Assembly: GCA_036276235.1 (NCBI GenBank) | Contig: DATBDZ010000466.1 | Span: 1 to 17,176 of the forward strand | DNA from: JANWHF01 sp036276235 | Lineage (GTDB): Bacteria > Planctomycetota > Phycisphaerae > Tepidisphaerales > Tepidisphaeraceae | Reading direction: 5' to 3' | Length of the DNA stretch: 17,176 bases | Part shown: positions 14,012 through 17,176 of the stretch, piece after piece | How the letters are laid out: each line of letters opens with the position of its first letter | Position numbering within the stretch: the stretch's first letter is position 1 | The notes under the pieces: generated by a model | What the model was told of the DNA's origin: nothing | Databases searched by the model: none | Seen by the model: the letters and a program-made list of their open reading frames with translations, nothing else | Position numbers and translations under genes: made by a program

Positions 14012-14239
14012 CTACTCGTCAGTTTGCGCGACACTTTCTGCCGCCGGTGCTGGGCGAGGCCCAAACTTCTCCATCAACGTCTGAAACTGCGGCGAAGGCT
14101 CGCTGAATTCCGCCGGCAGGTTTCGCGTCGTGTCTGCAACCCGGCCGGCAAGCAGCCAGACGCTCGCGACGATGCACGTCACGAGGATCGGGTACACAGC
14201 CGGCCGCAGGATATCGGGCATGTCGATTATATCGGTCAT
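14012..14239 (-). CDS. small single-span membrane protein, unknown function
   Basis: A 75-aa protein beginning MTDIIDMPDILRPAVYPILV. Residues ~14-32 are one hydrophobic span (VYPILVTCIVASVWLLAG), followed by a ~40-residue polar, proline-rich tail (RVADTTRNLPAEFSEPSPQF, then PRPAPAAESVAQ) that would lie on one face of the membrane. I do not recognise the family. The frame is open up to 14281, but the ATG at 14239 gives a sensible N-terminus; an ATG at 14221 is also possible. No clear ribosome site. It lies between composite J and repeat E, with no operon partner. The clean hydrophobic pattern supports real coding, but there is no homology evidence. Confidence 0.55.
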   Translation of the reverse strand: MTDIIDMPDILRPAVYPILVTCIVASVWLLAGRVADTTRNLPAEFSEPSPQFQTLMEKFGPRPAPAAESVAQTDE

Positions 14240-14302
14240 TGGATGCGATTTGTTAACGCCTCGGACGGATCGGAGTATCATGGGCCATTAGGCTTGGCTT
14301 CT

Positions 14303-14367
14303 CGTTCTCGATGCCCGTCATGCTAAGGGGCCACGCTGCTGCGCCGCACCCGCGAAGCATGAGAACG
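14303..14367. repeat. degenerate hairpin K, possibly an A-family relative
   Basis: CGTTCTC (14303-14309) can pair with GAGAACG (14361-14367) and CATGCT (14319-14324) with AGCATG (14357-14362) only if a few bases bulge out. The left side CCGTCATGCTAAGG resembles the family A arm (CCGTCATGCTGAGG) and CGAAGCAT is also shared, but the centre is unrelated and lacks GTAC. Confidence 0.35.
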
Positions 14368-14372
14368 GATGA

Positions 14373-14431
14373 GTAGGGTGGGTGTACTCGCCCACCATGA
14401 GCGACGTGGTGGGCGAGTACGCCCACCCTAC
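14373..14431. repeat. palindromic repeat, family E
   Basis: 25-nt arms 14373-14397 (GTAGGGTGGGTGTACTCGCC...) and 14407-14431 are complementary with one mismatch and a 9-nt loop. GTACTC lies at 14384-14389 and GAGTAC at 14415-14420. Each arm also has an internal GGGCG/CGCCC pairing around GTAC. Confidence 0.92.
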
Positions 14432-14451
14432 GCGAATTCGCGCCATTTTCA

Positions 14452-14525
14452 GAGCAGGTACTCGCAAGCGTCTGGCCGGATTGCGTGAACGGGCCAGATG
14501 CTTCGGAGTACCTCAGCATGACGGT
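14452..14525. repeat. palindromic repeat, family A copy 3, left arm decayed
   Basis: The right arm 14494-14525 (CCAGATGCTTCGGAGTACCT...) is identical to the consensus of copies 1 and 2. The left arm (about 14452-14475, GCAGGTACTCGCAAGCGTCTGG) has several substitutions and has lost the CGTCATG foot. The loop is again 18 nt (14476-14493). Confidence 0.88.
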
Positions 14526-14615
14526 AGGCTGGAGTCATATTCTGGGATGGGCTTGCGGTTTTAGGCTGGCCAAAGGTATCACCGGGGCCGACTTTTATGC
14601 GAGAGTTCTAATTCA

Positions 14616-15461
14616 ATGAATCGCACGCAGTTCGACACATGGCTACACGACAGCGCCCGCAAAACGTTGGTCATGGGCGTCCTGAATGTCACGCCGGACA
14701 GCTTCTCCGATGGCGGCAAATTCGCCGAGCCGGGGGCGGCTTTGGCGCATGCCCAGCAGATGGTCGCTGAAGGGGCGGATCTGATCGACGTCGGCGCGGA
14801 ATCGACGCGGCCGGGGTCGGCTCGCGTGGGTGCCGATGAGCAACTCCGCCGCCTGATGCCCATCCTTGGCGAGCTTCGCAAACGAGCGCCCGTTGTCCTG
14901 TCGATTGATACGACTCTCGCTCCGGTCGCCCAGGCGGCTCTCGATGCCGGGTTCGATCTGTTGAATGACATCTCCGCCGGCCGCGATGATCCGGCGATGC
15001 TCCCGCTCATCGCCAGGCGGCAGGTTCCGGTAATCCTCATGCACATGCTCGGGCAGCCGGCCACGATGCAGGATGCGCCACGATATGAGGATGTGGTGGC
15101 GGATATCGAGCGGGCGCTGCGGGAGCGCGTTGCCGCCGCCCATAATGCGGGGGTTGATCCTTCGCGCATTCTCATCGATCCGGGCATCGGGTTTGGCAAA
15201 ACGCTGGAGCATAATCTTCGGTTGATCCGCGAGCTGCGGCGGTTTACCGATATCGGGCGGCCGATGGTGGTGGGCGTCAGCCGCAAGGGATTCATCCGGC
15301 GGATTTCCGGCGAGCCACCTGAGGCGGGGCGCGGGTTTGGGACTGCCGCCGCCGTCGCGTGGGCCGCCGCCAACGGCGCCGCCATCGTCCGTGTACATGA
15401 TGTGGGGCCAATGTCTCAAGTGGTCCGTATGATCCGGGCGATACAAACCGGGACTCCGTAA
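14616..15461 (+). CDS. folP: dihydropteroate synthase
   Basis: A 281-aa TIM-barrel enzyme of folate synthesis joining p-aminobenzoate to 6-hydroxymethyl-dihydropterin pyrophosphate. All family blocks are present: VMGVLNVTPDSFSDGG (19-34), DVGAESTRPGS (58-68), SIDT (96-99), LLNDISAG (115-122), MHMLGQPATMQ (142-152), ILIDPGIGFGK (185-195), VGVSRKGFI (219-227) and a terminal RVHDVGPM. The length is normal. The start ATG gives the usual N-terminus; a GAGAG lies ~11 nt upstream. cdaA begins 84 nt later on the same strand; folP immediately before a diadenylate cyclase gene is a recurrent arrangement in several Gram-negative phyla. No sign of sulfonamide-resistance-type substitutions that I can judge by eye. 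Confidence 0.96.
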   Translation: MNRTQFDTWLHDSARKTLVMGVLNVTPDSFSDGGKFAEPGAALAHAQQMVAEGADLIDVGAESTRPGSARVGADEQLRRLMPILGELRKRAPVVLSIDTTLAPVAQAALDAGFDLLNDISAGRDDPAMLPLIARRQVPVILMHMLGQPATMQDAPRYEDVVADIERALRERVAAAHNAGVDPSRILIDPGIGFGKTLEHNLRLIRELRRFTDIGRPMVVGVSRKGFIRRISGEPPEAGRGFGTAAAVAWAAANGAAIVRVHDVGPMSQVVRMIRAIQTGTP

Positions 15462-15545
15462 ATCTGTCTAAATTAGTGGTTTTTGCGGGACTTTGCGGTT
15501 GGCTGTCACGGGGCGGCGGCCATATAGTTGCGCAGAGCTTGGAAG

Positions 15546-16388
15546 ATGCCTGACCAATTCCTGGACATTCACAGTTTCGTTCGAGCGCTGCGCACATACG
15601 CCTGGTGGCAGGTGGCGATCGAGCTGTTTCTAATTGGCCTTGCCGTCTACTCGGTGCTGCGATTCCTTCGCGGAACGCGCGGCGCGCGCATGCTGAAGGG
15701 GATCGCCTTTGTCCTGATCACGCTGTATCTGGTCGTCCGATTATTGAGCACGCGATTTGGGCTGTATCACCTTCAATTCCTTTACAGCCAGTTCATGATC
15801 TTCGCGTCGTTTGCGGTGGTCGTCGTGTTTCAGCCCGAGCTTCGCCGGGCATTGATGCGGCTGGGTGAGACGCGCCTCTTTCGGCGATGGTCGCAGCAGA
15901 TCGACGAAGAGATCGCGGCCTTGGTTGAATCCGCGCTCTTCTGCTCGCGGCGGAAGATTGGCGCATTGATCGCCATCGAGCGCGAGGTCGGCCTGGGCGG
16001 CATCGCCGAGAGCGGAACGCTCTTGAATGCCGAGCTCAGCGCCGATTTATTGAACACGATCTTCTGGCCCAACTCGCCGCTGCATGATCTGGGCGTGGTC
16101 GTCAGCCAGGGCCGCATCATGTATGCCGGCGTGCAGTTTCCCCTGGCCGAAAGCGGCGAGCTGGAGAAGGAACTGGGCAGCCGACATCGCGCCGCGGTCG
16201 GCTTGAGCCAGGAAACCGACGCTCTTATTCTGGTCGTCTCCGAGGAAACCGGCGATGTGAGCATCGCCGACCGCGGGCAATTGATCCGCAAGCTCACGCC
16301 CGATGCGCTGCGCGGTCTGCTGACCGAGTTGCTCAGCCGCGGCGATATTCAGGAGACGGCTTCGGCGGCAGCTGAGCCGCAGTTTTAG
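15546..16388 (+). CDS. cdaA: CdaA-type diadenylate cyclase (c-di-AMP synthase)
   Basis: A 280-aa membrane protein making c-di-AMP from two ATP. Three hydrophobic spans in residues ~20-100 (WWQVAIELFLIGLAVYSVL, IAFVLITLYLVVRLL, FMIFASFAVVVVF) are followed by the conserved FQPELRRAL linker and a DAC domain (~120-265): KIGALIAIEREVGL, SGTLLNAELSADLLNTIF, NSPLHD (176-181), GSRHRAAVGLSQETDA (211-226) and LILVVSEETGDVSIA. The RHR motif is intact, but the usual DGA motif reads DLG (181-183). Start: ATG 15546 begins MPDQFLD; a TTG at 15528 would add six residues. The YbbR-like regulator follows after 16 nt. c-di-AMP commonly controls potassium and osmolyte uptake and envelope stress; the role here is inferred from family. 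Confidence 0.94.
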   Translation: MPDQFLDIHSFVRALRTYAWWQVAIELFLIGLAVYSVLRFLRGTRGARMLKGIAFVLITLYLVVRLLSTRFGLYHLQFLYSQFMIFASFAVVVVFQPELRRALMRLGETRLFRRWSQQIDEEIAALVESALFCSRRKIGALIAIEREVGLGGIAESGTLLNAELSADLLNTIFWPNSPLHDLGVVVSQGRIMYAGVQFPLAESGELEKELGSRHRAAVGLSQETDALILVVSEETGDVSIADRGQLIRKLTPDALRGLLTELLSRGDIQETASAAAEPQF

Positions 16389-16404
16389 GACCTAGAGTTT
16401 TTCC

Positions 16405-17176
16405 ATGCTCATGACCGAGCAACCTGGCCCAAACCCACCGAGGACCATCGTTCCTCGACCCCGGCCCAGCTTCGCGCGTCGGCTTTCCATGCGGACGCGC
16501 TCCTGGGCCAGGCGATCCTTCGCGCGCGAGAATCTGATCAACGGCATCAAGACGATGGGATGGGTCATCCCGCTGACGATCCTCATCTGGATCTACGCCG
16601 AGCGCGAGCAGCTTGTGACCGCGACGGTGACGATCCATGTTGAGCCGCGCAATGGAGATAGAGGCCGCGTCATCACGTTCGACAATGCCAGCGGCCCTCG
16701 CGTAATGTCGATCCGCGCCGATCTCACCGGCCCGCATGGCCGCGTCGAGCAGGTGCAAAAGATGCTTGAGAGCGCCGAGGCCGTGCTGCAGCTTGATGTC
16801 GGCTCCAATCTCGTGCCGGGCGCGACGCATCCCGTGACGGTCCAGCCGCTTGGCAACGATCAGCTTTTTGTCACGAACGGCATCACGGTAACCAACATGC
16901 TGCCGCGCGAGCTGATCGTGTATGTCGATCCGGTGGTGACGCGGGAGGTTGATGTCAAGCCGCCGCCCGATGTCGCCAAGACGATCGATAAAGTGACCTT
17001 CGAGCCGCGCCGTGTGACCGTTTCGGCGCCGCAGTCTTACTTCAACCGGCACCCGGCTCTGGAAGCGCAGGCGGATTTGCGGGTCGATGCGCTGCCGGGC
17101 CCAAACGAGACTGTCGCCGTTGCCGTCCCAGAGCGAAATGGCAACAGCGACATTACCCTTACTCCGGCGACGGTAA
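16405..17176 (+). CDS. YbbR-domain CdaR-like protein, truncated by window edge
   Basis: An open frame runs from ATG 16405 to the window edge with no stop (257 codons seen). Residues ~1-45 are a basic cytoplasmic tail (PRPRPSFARRLSMRTRSWAR), followed by one transmembrane anchor (MGWVIPLTILIWIYAERE, ~51-68) and extracytoplasmic beta-rich repeats of YbbR type, the first around LVTATVTIHVEPRNG to VTNMLPRELIVYVDPVV and the second starting at REVDVKPPPDVAKTIDKVTF with the typical VTFEPRRVTVSAP strand. CdaR/YbbR proteins bind CdaA and adjust its activity. It begins 16 nt after the cdaA stop in the same operon. In Firmicutes glmM follows; whether it does here lies outside the window. An ATG at 16411 is an equal start. 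Confidence 0.85.
   Translation, partial: MLMTEQPGPNPPRTIVPRPRPSFARRLSMRTRSWARRSFARENLINGIKTMGWVIPLTILIWIYAEREQLVTATVTIHVEPRNGDRGRVITFDNASGPRVMSIRADLTGPHGRVEQVQKMLESAEAVLQLDVGSNLVPGATHPVTVQPLGNDQLFVTNGITVTNMLPRELIVYVDPVVTREVDVKPPPDVAKTIDKVTFEPRRVTVSAPQSYFNRHPALEAQADLRVDALPGPNETVAVAVPERNGNSDITLTPATV

Larger units (their letters stand above)
14240..14615. other. 376-bp divergent spacer
   Basis: Lies between the small membrane protein gene (-) and folP (+). It contains hairpin K, palindrome E and palindrome A3 in order; about 90 nt remain between A3 and folP where its promoter should be. No supported gene. Confidence 0.6.

Noticed and set aside
1..17176. transposase or RAYT gene that would mobilise the palindromes
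   Set aside because: I looked for Y1-transposase HUH and tyrosine motifs and for DDE-type products among the frames and saw none in this window.

Overview
The window looks like a piece of a GC-rich, Gram-negative chromosome, most likely from the Planctomycetota (Phycisphaerae-like). This is inferred from the mixture of Mla/MCE outer-membrane lipid transport, a CdaA/CdaR c-di-AMP pair next to folP, secreted GH2 and GH127-type glycosidases, and very many palindromic intergenic repeats. No rRNA gene or marker phylogeny is available to prove it. I see no tRNA, rRNA, prophage, transposase or CRISPR array.

Layout. 263-1654 (-) encodes a PIN-PhoH ATPase, divergent from manA (1888, +), which overlaps rluB-like by 4 nt (ATGA). 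Next comes a complete MlaE-MlaF-MlaD cassette (4009-6599, +). A convergent block on the minus strand follows: a secreted GH2 enzyme (6859-8676), a 71-aa unknown protein (9154-9369), a secreted GH127-type beta-L-arabinofuranosidase (9565-11625) whose start overlaps the end of tilS (11619-12590), an aldo/keto reductase (12933-13844) and a small single-span membrane protein (14012-14239). The right end (+) carries folP, cdaA and the truncated start of a YbbR/CdaR-like gene (16405 to the window edge).

How the genes work together. MlaE, MlaF and MlaD should form one ABC/MCE lipid transporter in the inner membrane. CdaA and the YbbR-like protein should be a c-di-AMP synthase and its membrane partner, in the conserved folP-cdaA-ybbR arrangement. 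The GH2 and GH127 enzymes both have signal peptides and may act on the same plant-type or EPS arabinose/galactose-containing glycans, though they are separated and no transporter or regulator lies beside them. The remaining genes are housekeeping (tilS, manA, rluB, phoH).

The most unusual feature is the non-coding DNA. Most of the larger spacers are filled by large imperfect palindromes of about ten different sequence families (labelled A-K below). One family (A) has three copies with a fixed 18-nt loop. Some palindromes are nested inside others. Several unrelated families carry the same hexamer GAGTAC/GTACTC: I find 13 occurrences in the window, of which 12 lie in these repeats and only one in a gene. 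Seven of the elements start within about 60 nt of a stop codon. This is the best candidate for an undescribed system: a family of non-autonomous palindromic elements that share a core word. The longer gene-free stretches (8677-9153, 12591-12932, 14240-14615) contain only such repeats and candidate promoter DNA.
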